A stretch of 36,877 nt of DNA from an uncultured Bacteroidales bacterium (GCA_945868745.1 CAMBMK010000012.1:1-36877); one strand, 5' to 3'; shown: positions 15,582 to 24,733, numbered from the stretch's first letter. A program made the numbers and translations. Notes: a model not told the origin generated them from the letters alone.

Positions 15582-16967
15582 TTATGCAAGACGTTCGCGG
15601 ATGGCCTTTGAAGCCTCTTCGTAACCGGGCTTGTCGAGAAGGGCAAACATATTCTTCTTGTATGCCTCCACGCCAGGCTGGTTGAACGGATTGACTCCGA
15701 GGGTGTAGGCGCTTACTCCGCAGGCGAACTCAAAGAAGTAGAAGAGCTCTCCGAGGGTCCTTTCGTTTATGCGTTCAACGGAAATCTCAATCTGCGGCAC
15801 GCCTCCGTCGATGTGGGCGAGCCTTGTGCCGAGCTGTGCCATTGCGTTGCAGTGCTCCACGTTCTTGCCGGCGAGGAAGTTGAGCTGGTCAAGGTTCTGC
15901 GGGTCGCTGCCGATGATGACTTCGCGGTTGGACTTGCGGATGTTGACCACAGTCTCGAACATCACGCGGTCGCCTTCCTGAATGAACTGGCCCATGGAGT
16001 GGAGGTCGGCGGTGTTGTTGACAGAAGCAGGGAAGATGCCCTTGCCGTCCTTGCCTTCAGACTCTCCGTAAAGCTGCTTCCACCATTCTGCAAGATACTG
16101 GAACTTAGGGTTGTAGCTGACCATAATCTCGATTTTCTTGCCGTATTCGGAGTAGAGGAGGTTCCTCATTGCAGCGTACTGCACGGCAGGGTTGCATCCG
16201 CATCTCTTTGAGAGTTCATTTTCCATTTCGCGGGCGCCTTCGAGCATCTCCCTGATGTTGAAGCCTGCGAGTGCAATCGGGATGAGGCCCACAGGGGTGA
16301 GGACTGAGAAACGGCCTCCCACATTGTCCGGGACAACGAATGTCTTGTAGCCTTCCTGGGTGGAGAGTGTCTTGAGAGCTCCGCGGGCAGCATCGGTCAC
16401 GGCCACGATACGCTCGGATGCATCCTTGTAATTTTTCTCGATGAATTCCTTGACGAGACGGAAAACTACGGCCGGCTCGGTGGTGGTGCCTGACTTGGAG
16501 ATGACCACGCAGGCGGTGTTGCGCTCTGCCGCAAGGTCCATGAGCTCAGCCACATACTCTTCGGAGAGATTGTTGCCGGCAAAGACCACGTCAGGATTGT
16601 CCTTCTTTGCGAGAAGCTTGGAGAAGTTGTGCGAGAGGGCCTCGATTGCGCAGCGTGCCCCGAGATATGAGCCTCCGATGCCGATGACAATCACCAGGTC
16701 AACGCCCTTTGCTTTCCAGAGTTCCTTGACCTTTTCACATTCTTCGAGAAGGCCTGCAGGGGTTGCAGGGACCGGATAACCCTTTTCAGCCTTTCCGCAG
16801 GACGGGTCGAGAGTCTCCGACGGGAGATGCTTCCATCCGAGGAAATCGTTGCCTGCACCCTGCTCTGAGGCGAGGGTGTCGAATGCGGCAAGTGCCTTCC
16901 GGGTATATTCTTCAAATTGTGCAGGATTGACAAAGGAGCTGCATCCCTCCAGATTGATGTTGATCAT
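15582..16967 (-). CDS. pgi: Glucose-6-phosphate isomerase
   Basis: It interconverts glucose-6-phosphate and fructose-6-phosphate in glycolysis and gluconeogenesis. The 461-residue product is of the shorter bacterial PGI type (about 450 residues, as in Firmicutes and Bacteroidota). Diagnostic segments are GIGGSYLGARCAIEAL (phosphate-binding SIS domain), the catalytic region WWKQLYGESEGKDGKG, and the C-terminal VSAYTLGVNPFNQPGVEAYK with the conserved Gln-Pro-Gly-Val-Glu. The gene stands alone, convergent with recA and divergent from the GNAT-like gene at 17048. A TATATTTG box lies 34 bases upstream on the minus strand. Confidence 0.96.
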   Translation of the reverse strand: MININLEGCSSFVNPAQFEEYTRKALAAFDTLASEQGAGNDFLGWKHLPSETLDPSCGKAEKGYPVPATPAGLLEECEKVKELWKAKGVDLVIVIGIGGSYLGARCAIEALSHNFSKLLAKKDNPDVVFAGNNLSEEYVAELMDLAAERNTACVVISKSGTTTEPAVVFRLVKEFIEKNYKDASERIVAVTDAARGALKTLSTQEGYKTFVVPDNVGGRFSVLTPVGLIPIALAGFNIREMLEGAREMENELSKRCGCNPAVQYAAMRNLLYSEYGKKIEIMVSYNPKFQYLAEWWKQLYGESEGKDGKGIFPASVNNTADLHSMGQFIQEGDRVMFETVVNIRKSNREVIIGSDPQNLDQLNFLAGKNVEHCNAMAQLGTRLAHIDGGVPQIEISVERINERTLGELFYFFEFACGVSAYTLGVNPFNQPGVEAYKKNMFALLDKPGYEEASKAIRERLA

Positions 16968-17000
16968 ATTGCTGTTTGTTAACTGTTTCCGTTTGATTCA

Positions 17001-17008
17001 CAAATATA
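17001..17008 (-). promoter_or_regulatory. -7 promoter box for pgi
   Basis: Read on the minus strand, these bases are TATATTTG, an exact TAnnTTTG match. The predicted transcript starts about 27 bases before the pgi ATG. It lies back to back with the plus-strand box at 17033-17040. Confidence 0.5.
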
Positions 17009-17032
17009 ATATTTTTTGTTCATCAAAAGTTG

Positions 17033-17040
17033 TATTTTTG
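17033..17040 (+). promoter_or_regulatory. -7 promoter box for the GNAT-like gene, nearly touching its ATG
   Basis: TATTTTTG matches TAnnTTTG, with T-rich sequence at 17012-17018 upstream. The ATG of the gene is at 17048, only 8 bases after the box, so the transcript would be leaderless or almost so. Confidence 0.5.
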
Positions 17041-17047
17041 CACCGTT

Positions 17048-17536
17048 ATGCCGATAAATCTCACAGCCTCCGAAGACTGTTTCGAAAGTGTTTTTGCGCG
17101 CAACTGCTCTGTGCGCAGGATAGACCGTCCTACAGCCGCGGCGTTCTTTGCCAGATACCATTCCCTTGGGGACACCCGGGGAAGGTACTGCTATGGCATC
17201 TTCGTTGAGAGGGGGGTGCGCAAGGGACAGCTCGTGGCAGCGGGGATGTTCTCCCCGGCCCGCCGCTGGATGCGTAACGGGCGGGAGATAAGGTCTTATG
17301 AATGGGTGAGATATGCCTCCGTGACCGACATGAGGGTAGTGGGCGGAATGGGCAAGGTGCTTGCGGCTTTCGTGCGGGAGGTCGCCCCCGACGATGTGAT
17401 GAGCTATGCCGATGCCTCCTGGTCGGAGGGGGATGCCTATGTCAAGCTCGGCTTCGTCCCCGAGGAGCCGAAGGTCTTTCCCGACGGAAATGTGAGCCTG
17501 AAATTCCGCAAGGTCTTTACTTCCTGCGACCCCTGA
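17048..17536 (+). CDS. GNAT-fold acyltransferase-like protein of unknown substrate (Mom-like)
   Basis: The product is 162 residues; the ATG at 17048 is preferred over an upstream in-frame codon at 17030, which lies within the promoter region. It shows RIDRPTAAAFFARYHSLG near the N-terminus, a RYCYGIFVE strand, then EWVRYASV and VVGGMGKVLAAFVRE, which resemble the acetyl-CoA-binding region of the GNAT superfamily, and closes with YVKLGFVPEE. The His-x-Leu-Gly and Arg-Tyr-x-Tyr-Gly pattern recalls Mom-like and phage-associated acyltransferases. No neighbour suggests a substrate. Its 3' end overlaps the convergent lipoprotein gene by 20 bases. Confidence 0.65.
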   Translation: MPINLTASEDCFESVFARNCSVRRIDRPTAAAFFARYHSLGDTRGRYCYGIFVERGVRKGQLVAAGMFSPARRWMRNGREIRSYEWVRYASVTDMRVVGGMGKVLAAFVREVAPDDVMSYADASWSEGDAYVKLGFVPEEPKVFPDGNVSLKFRKVFTSCDP

Positions 17537-19178
17537 CCGTGCGGCCGGCAGCCTGTACCGCTGAGGCTTTCTTTGCCTGACGGACTGCCTTTCCGGAAGG
17601 CTTTCTCGAAGATACGCCGGAAGAAACATGCCTTCTTGCACAGTTGCCTGGAGATAGGGCTTTCATGCCTGCCGCACCGCTGCCGGAAACCCTTCTTTCC
17701 GCAGGGAGCGGACGTGCCGCCCGGCGTGATACGGAAGAGGCGGATGAGGACAGCCTCTCCATTGTCATAGGCAGATAAGGGACACCGTCATTGTAGGTAT
17801 AGAGATTATGATCGGTTACGTCGATGTACTGCATCGACTTGAAGGTGCATACGGTGCTCTTGCCGCCGTCCGGTGCAACCTCCACTTTCTCCGGTGCCAC
17901 CTGGGCCTCCTGCCCGTCTTCGGAAAGGGTTGCCGTGGCAATCGGAATCTCTTCGTCGAGGATGTAGTAATCCTCACTGCCTATGCTGACCATTCCGAGA
18001 AGCATCACGTCAAACACTCCGATTTCGTCATCTTCGAGGGTGCCGAGATAAGTGGTATTGAACTGCATCTGGCCTGTCTCTTTGAGGAATGATGTCTCGT
18101 ATTGATAATCAGGACAATAGGTGTTGGCGAAATCGCCTGCGCTGACGCCTGTCTCCCATTCGTTGACGATGTAGCAATAGTTGTTCTCGGAGCTGCTTAC
18201 CGTGATGTCGTAGTAGTAATAGCCGGATACCGGCCTGTCGGTGTCGTAGTTGTATCCGCCGCCCTGGCCTCCGATGCGCCAGGTACCGAGCCATCTGTTG
18301 AACTCTTCGGTGGCCTCTTCCTGCGGCGCGTCGAAATGGAGCTCGGACCAGTTGCCTGTCAGATAGCCCCTTCTGTCAACCCCGAATGCATATGCCGTCC
18401 AGTCGCCGGAGCGGAGCCTGTCAAACTGGATGCTGACGTCCCCGTTGTACACTACACCGGCGAAGTCTTCGTCCTCCGGAAGAGTGTCTGCAATCCCGTC
18501 AAGGACGTCATTGAAAAATGCCACCTCGCTTCCGTCATAATTCTCTGCAAGGTATTCAGGGTAGGCCAGTTCCACATAATAGCTGTAGTCGCATCCGTTT
18601 GGTGTCACCCTGATTTCGTCCACAATCACCTCCTTTCCGTTTTCCTTGATCGTGACCCTCGGGGTGTAGGACAGTTTCCAGGAATTGTCCTTGCGGTATT
18701 CCACCTCGGAGGTCCTGAACTCAAGCTTTGAGTAGTGCCAGCCCTTTTCCCCGGAGATCGACTCCACGGCTACGGCAATCCATTCTCCCGGCTGGGTGTC
18801 GAGCATGTCGAATACATTTTCGGAATCTCCGCTGTACACCCAGTCGGGGTTGATTTCGATGTCCTCGAGGTATGCCTGGATGTTTCCGCGGTAGCGGCTT
18901 TCGAATTCTGTCCTGCCGATGACGTCAAGATAGTAGTCCTTTTCGTCTGAGGATTTGACACTGATTATATCGACAATATAGGTGCCGTCTTCCCCCACGT
19001 CGATGCTTCTTCCTGTATAAGTGATTGTCCACGAAGGGTTTTCCAGATATTTGCCGATTATGTTATTGTTGTCCCCGTTTCCGGGCTCACGCCTGTGGTC
19101 GCTTCCTTTGCTGCAAGCGCATGCAAGGAGGACTGTGGCTGCAAATGCGAAAATAGCCGTTATCCTATTGCGTTTCAT
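17517..19178 (-). CDS. Large secreted lipoprotein of unknown function with an abnormal basic C-terminus
   Basis: The product is 553 residues with a lipoprotein signal (MKRNRITAIFAFAATVLLACAC). The mature part is acidic and beta-rich, with two or three related modules: NPSWTITYTGR near residue 48 and NSWKLSYTPRV near residue 165 open similar segments, each followed by a DxYYxxV-type strand. A third module begins near WLGTWRIGG (residue 295). Such tandem-module lipoproteins are common in Bacteroidota surface proteomes, usually without known function. After PYLPMTMERL (around residue 475) the composition switches abruptly to about 75 residues rich in Arg, Ser, Ala and Lys, suggesting a frameshift or read-through. 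The tail overlaps the convergent GNAT-like gene. Confidence 0.72.
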   Translation of the reverse strand: MKRNRITAIFAFAATVLLACACSKGSDHRREPGNGDNNNIIGKYLENPSWTITYTGRSIDVGEDGTYIVDIISVKSSDEKDYYLDVIGRTEFESRYRGNIQAYLEDIEINPDWVYSGDSENVFDMLDTQPGEWIAVAVESISGEKGWHYSKLEFRTSEVEYRKDNSWKLSYTPRVTIKENGKEVIVDEIRVTPNGCDYSYYVELAYPEYLAENYDGSEVAFFNDVLDGIADTLPEDEDFAGVVYNGDVSIQFDRLRSGDWTAYAFGVDRRGYLTGNWSELHFDAPQEEATEEFNRWLGTWRIGGQGGGYNYDTDRPVSGYYYYDITVSSSENNYCYIVNEWETGVSAGDFANTYCPDYQYETSFLKETGQMQFNTTYLGTLEDDEIGVFDVMLLGMVSIGSEDYYILDEEIPIATATLSEDGQEAQVAPEKVEVAPDGGKSTVCTFKSMQYIDVTDHNLYTYNDGVPYLPMTMERLSSSASSVSRRAARPLPAERRVSGSGAAGMKALSPGNCARRHVSSGVSSRKPSGKAVRQAKKASAVQAAGRTVRGRRK

Positions 19179-19213
19179 CGTTATTCTTTTTTATATAAGT
19201 TCTGCGAATTTAG

Positions 19214-19221
19214 TAAATTTG
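19214..19221 (+). promoter_or_regulatory. -7 promoter box for mazG
   Basis: TAAATTTG matches TAnnTTTG. A run of T at 19187-19192, about 21 bases upstream, is a plausible -33 element. The predicted leader before the mazG ATG is about 55 bases. Confidence 0.5.
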
Positions 19222-19282
19222 TACAATAATCCGCATATGTTGTCGCACGCGGAGTATTGTCACCTGCAAACATATTATTCAT

Positions 19283-20140
19283 ATGCATACAAGAGAAGAA
19301 AAGATGGAGCAGTTCGGGCGCCTGCTCGACATAATGGACAAGCTAAGGACCGAATGCCCGTGGAACAGGGCGCAGACCATTGATACCCTGCGTCCCATGA
19401 CGGTGGAGGAGGTCTATGAACTGAGTGATGCCGTCCTGAAAAAGAATGAGGCGGAGCTTCGCAAGGAGCTCGGGGATGTTCTCCTCCATATAGTGTTCTA
19501 TTCGAAGATTGCCCAGGAGGAGGGGCGCTACGACGTGGCCGATGTCATTGACGGGGTGTGCGAAAAGATGGTTTTCCGTCATCCCCACGTGTTCGGCTCC
19601 ATGAAAGCGGAGGATGCGGAGGCTGTCAGCGAAAACTGGGAGATGATGAAGACCAGGGAGAAGGGGGGCAACAGGCGGGTGCTTTCCGGAGTGCCGGATT
19701 CGATGCCTTCAGTGCTGAAGGCTTTCGCCATGCAGGACAAGGCCCGCGGGGTAGGCTTTGACTGGGAGCAGAAGAGCCAGGTATGGGACAAGGTCCATGA
19801 GGAGCTCGGCGAACTGCGTACCGAACTCGAGGCTATGGACCGGGAGGAGGGACACGCCGACAAGGCTGTCTGTGCCCCGGCAGAAGGCTCCTCCCAGGCA
19901 TTTGTGGAGGCTTATGACCGTGCGGAGGAGGAGCTCGGCGACTTTATGTTCGCGACAATCAATGCCGCAAGGCTCTACGGGCTCAATCCCGATACGGCGC
20001 TGTCGAGGGCCTGCGACAAGTTCCGCCGCCGTTTCACCTATCTCGAGGAGCAGACTATCCGCAAGGGGCTCAATCTCCATGAGATGAGCCTTTCGCAGAT
20101 GGACGCGATCTGGGACGAGGCCAAAAGCAAGGGCCTTTAG
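19283..20140 (+). CDS. mazG: Nucleoside triphosphate pyrophosphohydrolase MazG
   Basis: It hydrolyses (d)NTPs to monophosphate and pyrophosphate, thought to clean non-canonical nucleotides and modulate stress signalling. The 285-residue product has the tandem all-alpha NTP-PPase layout. The N-terminal domain shows the CPWNRAQT segment and the magnesium motif EExxE...ExxD (Glu42, Glu43, Glu46, Glu62, Asp65). The second domain (about residues 140-280) holds KARGVGFDW and the EELGDFMFATINAARL helix. An in-frame ATG at 19304 is an alternative start. It leads a plus-strand run that includes the GNAT-like gene, prfA and queF, but its neighbour has its own promoter box. Confidence 0.93.
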   Translation: MHTREEKMEQFGRLLDIMDKLRTECPWNRAQTIDTLRPMTVEEVYELSDAVLKKNEAELRKELGDVLLHIVFYSKIAQEEGRYDVADVIDGVCEKMVFRHPHVFGSMKAEDAEAVSENWEMMKTREKGGNRRVLSGVPDSMPSVLKAFAMQDKARGVGFDWEQKSQVWDKVHEELGELRTELEAMDREEGHADKAVCAPAEGSSQAFVEAYDRAEEELGDFMFATINAARLYGLNPDTALSRACDKFRRRFTYLEEQTIRKGLNLHEMSLSQMDAIWDEAKSKGL

Positions 20141-20172
20141 CGGTTTTCTGATGAAAACTCCAAAGAATTGAT

Positions 20173-20180
20173 TATCTTTG
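20173..20180 (+). promoter_or_regulatory. -7 promoter box upstream of the 20225 gene, prfA and queF
   Basis: TATCTTTG matches TAnnTTTG, 44 bases before the ATG at 20225. It would give the GNAT-like gene, prfA and queF a shared transcript separate from mazG. No convincing -33 element is present. Confidence 0.45.
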
Positions 20181-20224
20181 TAAATTGAACATATCTCCGC
20201 GTGTACGGAATCAATAACCCTGTA

Positions 20225-21346
20225 ATGTATAGAGTCGAAGAGGTAACAACCGGAAGGCAGCTCGGACAGTTCATCAGTTTTCCGGACATTCTCTACAAGG
20301 ATTGTCCGCAATATGTGCCGGCGCTGCACTCCGACCAGAAGAATTCCCTGACCAAAGTGTCTTCCCTGAAGTATTGCCGGAGGAAGATGTGGCTTCTGCG
20401 TGATGCTGCCGGCAAGGTGGCCGGCCGTATCTGCGCAATGATAAATCCAAGGTACAATGAACGTTACGGCAAGAGCCGCGCCCGTTTCGGGTGGTTCGAC
20501 GTCATAAATGACCTTGAAGCCGCAAAGCTTCTCCTGGATACCGCCGAGACCTGGGCGAAGGATAACGGGATGGATGAAATCCACGGCCCGCTCTACTACA
20601 ATACGCTCGGCAAGCAGGGAATGCTGGTGGAAGGTTTCGGGAATGTGCCTCCTTTCAACTGCATATACAACTATCCGTACTATAGCGAGCTGGTGGAGAA
20701 GCTCGGATATGCGAAGGAATGTGACTGGGTGCAGTACAAGGTGCCAGTGGACCAGGAGATGCCGGAAAAGATTGTCCGTCTTTCAGAGGTTATGAAGAAA
20801 AGGTACAACCTTAACGAAGGCAGTATAGACTCTCTCAAGAAGGATGCCGACACGGTCAGGAATTTCTTCGATGTCTATAACAGCAGTTTCTCCGAGTCGG
20901 TCTATAATTTCATCCCGTTCACAGATGAAGAGATAGGGGAGGAGGCAAAGGCGTCGATGCCTTTCATCAGCGACCGTCTCAGCTCGGTGCTGGTGGACGA
21001 AAACGGTGAGCTGGCGGCATTCGGGATTGTGTTCCCGAGCATCTCGCGGGCTCTCCAGAAGGCCGGTGGAAAGCTTTTCCCGTTCGGATGGTTCCACCTT
21101 CTCAAGGCGATTGCCTCGAAAAAGAATGATACCGTGGACCTTATGATCAACGGGGCGGTCCCTAAATGGCAGAATACCGGCATTTCTTCCGTTTTCCATG
21201 TCATCCTTTCGCAGAAAATCCGCAATGCCGGTGTGAAGACGGCAATCACCAATCCGCAGATAGAGAACAATTCGGCGGCGCACGTATGGTCAAAATACGA
21301 CAATGAGCTGTATATGAGACGCCGCTGCTACATAAAATCAATATAG
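20225..21346 (+). CDS. GNAT-superfamily N-acyltransferase-like protein, Bacteroidota type
   Basis: The product is 373 residues from the ATG at 20225; a GTG at 20201 would add eight residues but lacks conservation value. It begins with MYRVEEVTTGRQLGQFISFP and continues with the YKDCPQYVPAL segment and a GRICAMINPRYNERYG strand, a pattern I associate with a widespread Bacteroidota family annotated as N-acetyltransferase. The middle holds WAKDNGMDEIHGPLYYNTLG, corresponding to the CoA-binding half of one GNAT fold, and the C-terminal third appears to be a second GNAT-like domain (DLMINGAVPKWQNTGISSV). The substrate is unknown. It ends 9 bases before prfA, suggesting co-transcription. Confidence 0.75.
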   Translation: MYRVEEVTTGRQLGQFISFPDILYKDCPQYVPALHSDQKNSLTKVSSLKYCRRKMWLLRDAAGKVAGRICAMINPRYNERYGKSRARFGWFDVINDLEAAKLLLDTAETWAKDNGMDEIHGPLYYNTLGKQGMLVEGFGNVPPFNCIYNYPYYSELVEKLGYAKECDWVQYKVPVDQEMPEKIVRLSEVMKKRYNLNEGSIDSLKKDADTVRNFFDVYNSSFSESVYNFIPFTDEEIGEEAKASMPFISDRLSSVLVDENGELAAFGIVFPSISRALQKAGGKLFPFGWFHLLKAIASKKNDTVDLMINGAVPKWQNTGISSVFHVILSQKIRNAGVKTAITNPQIENNSAAHVWSKYDNELYMRRRCYIKSI

Positions 21347-21355
21347 AAACCAGTT

Positions 21356-22444
21356 ATGGCAACAACACTACTTGAAAAGGTGCTCAGCCTTCAGGACAAG
21401 TACGAATCCCTCCAGAAACAACTTTCCGATCCGGAGGTGATGTCCGATATGAAAAGATATGTCCAGCTCAACAAGGACTACAAGGAGCTTGAGCCTATCA
21501 TCAGGGCAGGTCTCCAGTATAAGAAGATGCTCGACGACCTCGCCAGCGCAAAGGATATAATGCTCAATGAAAAGGACGAGGATCTCAAGGAGATGGCCCG
21601 TGAGGAAATCTCCGGAATAGAGCCGAAAATACCGCAGATGGAGCAGGACATCAAGCTTCTGCTCATCCCGGCCGACCCTGACGACGGCAAGAATGCCATG
21701 GTCGAGATACGTGGAGGTACTGGAGGTGACGAGGCTGCAATCTTTGCGGGCGACCTTTTCCGCATGTACACCAAGTTTGCGGAGTCGAAGGGGTGGAAAC
21801 TGGAGGTTACCGACCAGACCCCTGGCACTTCCGGCGGATACAAGCAGATTGTCTTCAAGCTCAGCAGCAGCTCCGACGGGGTGTACGGTGTGATGAAATA
21901 CGAGTCGGGAGTGCACCGCGTCCAGCGCGTGCCGCAGACCGAGACCCAGGGCCGCATCCAGACCTCGGCGGCATCGGTGGCTGTGTTCCCGGAGGCCGGA
22001 GAGTTTGACATTGAGCTCAATATGAGCGACATACGCAAGGATACCTACTGCTCTTCCGGTCCTGGAGGCCAGGGTGTCAACACCACATATTCGGCTGTGC
22101 GCCTTACCCATATCCCGTCGGGTATCGTGGTGCAGTGTCAGGAGGAGCGCTCCCAGCTGAAGAACTATGACCGTGCGCTGGAGGAGCTCCGTACCAGGCT
22201 CTACAATATGGAGCACCAGAAGTATCTCGACAGCATAGCCGCAAAGCGCAAGACCATGGTTTCGACCGGTGACCGTTCCGCCAAGATCCGCACCTACAAT
22301 TATCCGCAGTCGCGCGTGACCGACCACCGTATCAACTGGTCCATGTACAATCTCCCTCTCTTTATGGACGGTGATATACAGGAATGCATTGACCAGCTGC
22401 AGATTGCAGAGAATGCGGAGCGTCTGAAGGAGGCGGGCGAATGA
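21356..22444 (+). CDS. prfA: Peptide chain release factor 1
   Basis: RF1 recognises UAA and UAG in the ribosomal A site and triggers peptide release. The 362-residue product has the coiled N-terminal domain, the codon-recognition region with PQTETQGR (the PxT tripeptide of RF1, as opposed to SPF of RF2), and the catalytic GGQ at residues 237-239 within [10 protein letters not shown]. No in-frame TGA autoregulatory frameshift is present, as expected for RF1. Its stop overlaps the queF start by four bases (ATGA). Confidence 0.97.
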   Translation: MATTLLEKVLSLQDKYESLQKQLSDPEVMSDMKRYVQLNKDYKELEPIIRAGLQYKKMLDDLASAKDIMLNEKDEDLKEMAREEISGIEPKIPQMEQDIKLLLIPADPDDGKNAMVEIRGGTGGDEAAIFAGDLFRMYTKFAESKGWKLEVTDQTPGTSGGYKQIVFKLSSSSDGVYGVMKYESGVHRVQRVPQTETQGRIQTSAASVAVFPEAGEFDIELNMSDIRKDTYCSSGPGGQGVNTTYSAVRLTHIPSGIVVQCQEERSQLKNYDRALEELRTRLYNMEHQKYLDSIAAKRKTMVSTGDRSAKIRTYNYPQSRVTDHRINWSMYNLPLFMDGDIQECIDQLQIAENAERLKEAGE

Positions 22445-22905
22445 TGGCTGAAGGCAGGGAATCGGAGGGCCTGAAGGCTCTCGGCAGGAAGACGGAGTAC
22501 TGTCAGGACTATGCTCCGGAGGTGCTTGAGACATTTGAGAACAGGCACCGTGACAATGACTATTGGGTCAGGTTCAACTGCCCGGAATTCACTTCTCTTT
22601 GCCCGATTACGGGACAGCCGGACTTTGCTGAAATCCGCATCAGCTATGTGCCTGACGTCAAGATGGTTGAAAGCAAGAGCCTCAAGCTCTACCTTTTCAG
22701 CTTCCGCAACCACGGGGATTTCCACGAGGACTGCGTCAACAAGATAATGAAGGACCTCATACGCCTGATGGACCCGAAATACATCGAGGTGACGGGTTAC
22801 TTCACTCCAAGAGGGGGCATTTCAATCTATCCTTATGCCAATTACGGCCGTCCCGGCACAAAGTGGGAGGCACTTGCGCAGACAAGGTTTGCCAATCACG
22901 AATAG
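22441..22905 (+). CDS. queF: NADPH-dependent 7-cyano-7-deazaguanine reductase
   Basis: It reduces the nitrile of preQ0 to the amine of preQ1 in queuosine biosynthesis. The 154-residue product is a type I (unimodular) QueF of the tunnelling fold. The thioimide-forming Cys54 sits in [11 protein letters not shown] and the acid Asp61 follows it; the QueF signature [18 protein letters not shown] binds NADPH. The numbers match B. subtilis Cys55/Asp62, as remembered. The overlap with prfA suggests translational coupling of two genes affecting decoding. No other queuosine gene is in the window. A terminator follows. Confidence 0.96.
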   Translation: MMAEGRESEGLKALGRKTEYCQDYAPEVLETFENRHRDNDYWVRFNCPEFTSLCPITGQPDFAEIRISYVPDVKMVESKSLKLYLFSFRNHGDFHEDCVNKIMKDLIRLMDPKYIEVTGYFTPRGGISIYPYANYGRPGTKWEALAQTRFANHE

Positions 22906-22948
22906 CCGTGTGCCGATTGCCGGCGGCTTCATGCCATAAGAAAGAAAA

Positions 22949-22980
22949 CAGGCTGACCTTGTGGCCAGCCTGATTTTTTT
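22949..22980 (+). terminator. Intrinsic terminator after queF
   Basis: CAGGCTG (22949-22955) pairs with CAGCCTG (22966-22972), followed by A and seven T. It ends the prfA-queF transcript and runs up to the stop codon of the convergent fabZ-like gene. Confidence 0.8.
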
Positions 22981-23419
22981 ATTGTTTGTCTGCGATGGGA
23001 ACAAGAGCGAAACTCAGGTCTCCCTTGCAGCAGAGTTTGCCGTTGACTTCAAGCTTTGCGCTGCAGAAGAATAATGAACTTGCACCTGCATCCCTTCTGG
23101 AAACCAGCTTTGCGGTAATCTCGCAGAGGTCTCCCGGACGGACCATATTCTTGAATTTGACGTGGTCAAGTCCTGCGTAGAGGGTCATATGTCCCGGAAT
23201 CTCGTCTTTCACGAGGATTGCGCAGCTCTGTGCCATTATCTCGCACTGGATTACGCCAGGTACAATCGGGTTGCCCGGAAAGTGTCCCCTTGTGAAAAAT
23301 TCGTCTTCCTTGATGCGGTATTTGGAGTGTCCCACTCCCTCCTCATCGATGTAGCTTTCCTCAATCAGGAGCATAGGCTCCCTATGGGGAAGATACTTTT
23401 TGATTTCTTCCTTGTTCAT
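22979..23419 (-). CDS. fabZ: Hot-dog-fold 3-hydroxyacyl-ACP dehydratase (FabZ-like)
   Basis: FabZ removes water from 3-hydroxyacyl-ACP to give trans-2-enoyl-ACP. The 146-residue product is a single hot-dog domain with LPHREPMLLIEE at the start and the active-site helix GHFPGNPIVPGVIQCEIMAQ, carrying the catalytic His and Glu. The C-terminal half (LYAGLDHVKFKNMVRPGDL) is also typical. It is the last of four genes, 30 bases after fabF. Many Bacteroidota carry an LpxC-FabZ fusion serving lipid A and fatty acids, so this stand-alone protein may be an additional dehydratase. Specificity for a particular chain is not deducible. Confidence 0.87.
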   Translation of the reverse strand: MNKEEIKKYLPHREPMLLIEESYIDEEGVGHSKYRIKEDEFFTRGHFPGNPIVPGVIQCEIMAQSCAILVKDEIPGHMTLYAGLDHVKFKNMVRPGDLCEITAKLVSRRDAGASSLFFCSAKLEVNGKLCCKGDLSFALVPIADKQ

Positions 23420-23449
23420 TGCGGTTTGGTTTTAACGTCTTTGTCGGTA

Positions 23450-24715
23450 CTATCCGTTGTATTTCCTGAGCGCGAGGCAGGCATCGTGGCCTCCGAATCC
23501 GAGTGAGTCGGAAATTCCGAGGGTGATGTCGCTCCTGACAGCGGTGTTTGGTGTGTAGTCAAGGTCGCATTCAGGATCCGGGCAATCGAGGTTGATTGTC
23601 GGAGTCACTATGCCTTCGTTGAGGGAAAGCATTGTGGTGATGGCTTCCACTGCACCGGCAGCGCCGAGCATATGGCCGGTCATGGCCTTGATGGAAGTGA
23701 TGTGTGCCTTGTATGCGAAATCGCCGAGGGCGAGTTTGTAGGCTTTGGTTTCTGCAACGTCGTTGAGCTTTGTGCCGGTGCCGTGTGCATTGATGTAGAG
23801 ATTGTCTTTCGACTGGTCAAATCCGGCTTCTTCGAGCGCTATGCGCAGGCAGGCAGCCTGGGTTGTGCCGTCAGGCCTCGGTGCAGTTGCGTGGTATGCG
23901 TCGCAGGTGTTGCCGTAGCCGACGATTTCTCCGAGAATCTCCGCACCGCGCTCCTTTGCGTGCTCAAGCTCTTCCAGAACCATTATTCCGGCTCCGTCGC
24001 CCATTACGAATCCGCCCCTGTTGGCATTGAACGGAAGCGAAGCGTATTTCGGGTCGGTGGCGTGGGAGAGAGCCTTGGCGTTGGCAAATCCGCAGATTCC
24101 GAGCGGAATGGTCGCAGCCTCGCAGCCTCCGGCGATGATAGCGTCGGCATAGCCGTGCTTGATGGCCCTGTAGGCCTCTCCGATGGAGTTGGTGGAGGTG
24201 GCGCATGCGGTCACAACGTCGATGCACGGACCTTCAGCGTGGAATTTGATGGCAATGTTGCCTGCTGCTATGTTGGAGATCATTGTCGGGATGAAGAGCG
24301 GAGAAATCCACTGTCCCGACGGGTCTTCAACCATTTTGGCGGTTTCCCTGTACTGTATTTCGAATCCGCCGATTCCCGAACCTACATAGACACCGAGCCT
24401 CAGAGGGTCGATATTCTGGCCTTCGCCTTCGGAGATGAGCCCTGACTGGGCCACTGCCTGATATGCGGCTGCCATACCGTACTGGCTGAACAAAGCCTGC
24501 TTGCGGATGAAACTTTTGTCCATTCCGTATTTCTCCGGTTCGAAATTCTTGATCTTGCCGGCAATGCGGACAGGAAGCGCGTCGGTAGGGAATTCATTGA
24601 TGAAATCGATTCCGCAGACGCCCTTCTTGAGGTTTTCCCAAAATGTAGGAACATCGTTTCCGATCGCGGATACAACGCCCATTCCGGTAATCACCACTCG
24701 TTTGTTGTTGCTCAT
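23450..24715 (-). CDS. fabF: 3-oxoacyl-ACP synthase II
   Basis: It extends acyl-ACP with malonyl-ACP in type II fatty acid synthesis. The 421-residue product has the ketosynthase signature VVTACATSTNSIG with nucleophile Cys171, the first His in NAHGTGTKLND and the second in KAMTGHMLGAAGA. The C-terminal YTPNTAVRSDITLGISDSLGFGGHDA is typical of FabF. It is transcribed between fabK (18 bases upstream) and the fabZ-like gene (30 bases downstream). Cys-His-His is intact, so it is condensing and not a chain-length-factor paralogue. Confidence 0.95.
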   Translation of the reverse strand: MSNNKRVVITGMGVVSAIGNDVPTFWENLKKGVCGIDFINEFPTDALPVRIAGKIKNFEPEKYGMDKSFIRKQALFSQYGMAAAYQAVAQSGLISEGEGQNIDPLRLGVYVGSGIGGFEIQYRETAKMVEDPSGQWISPLFIPTMISNIAAGNIAIKFHAEGPCIDVVTACATSTNSIGEAYRAIKHGYADAIIAGGCEAATIPLGICGFANAKALSHATDPKYASLPFNANRGGFVMGDGAGIMVLEELEHAKERGAEILGEIVGYGNTCDAYHATAPRPDGTTQAACLRIALEEAGFDQSKDNLYINAHGTGTKLNDVAETKAYKLALGDFAYKAHITSIKAMTGHMLGAAGAVEAITTMLSLNEGIVTPTINLDCPDPECDLDYTPNTAVRSDITLGISDSLGFGGHDACLALRKYNG

Positions 24716-24733
24716 TTCTGTGTTGGGTTTTGT

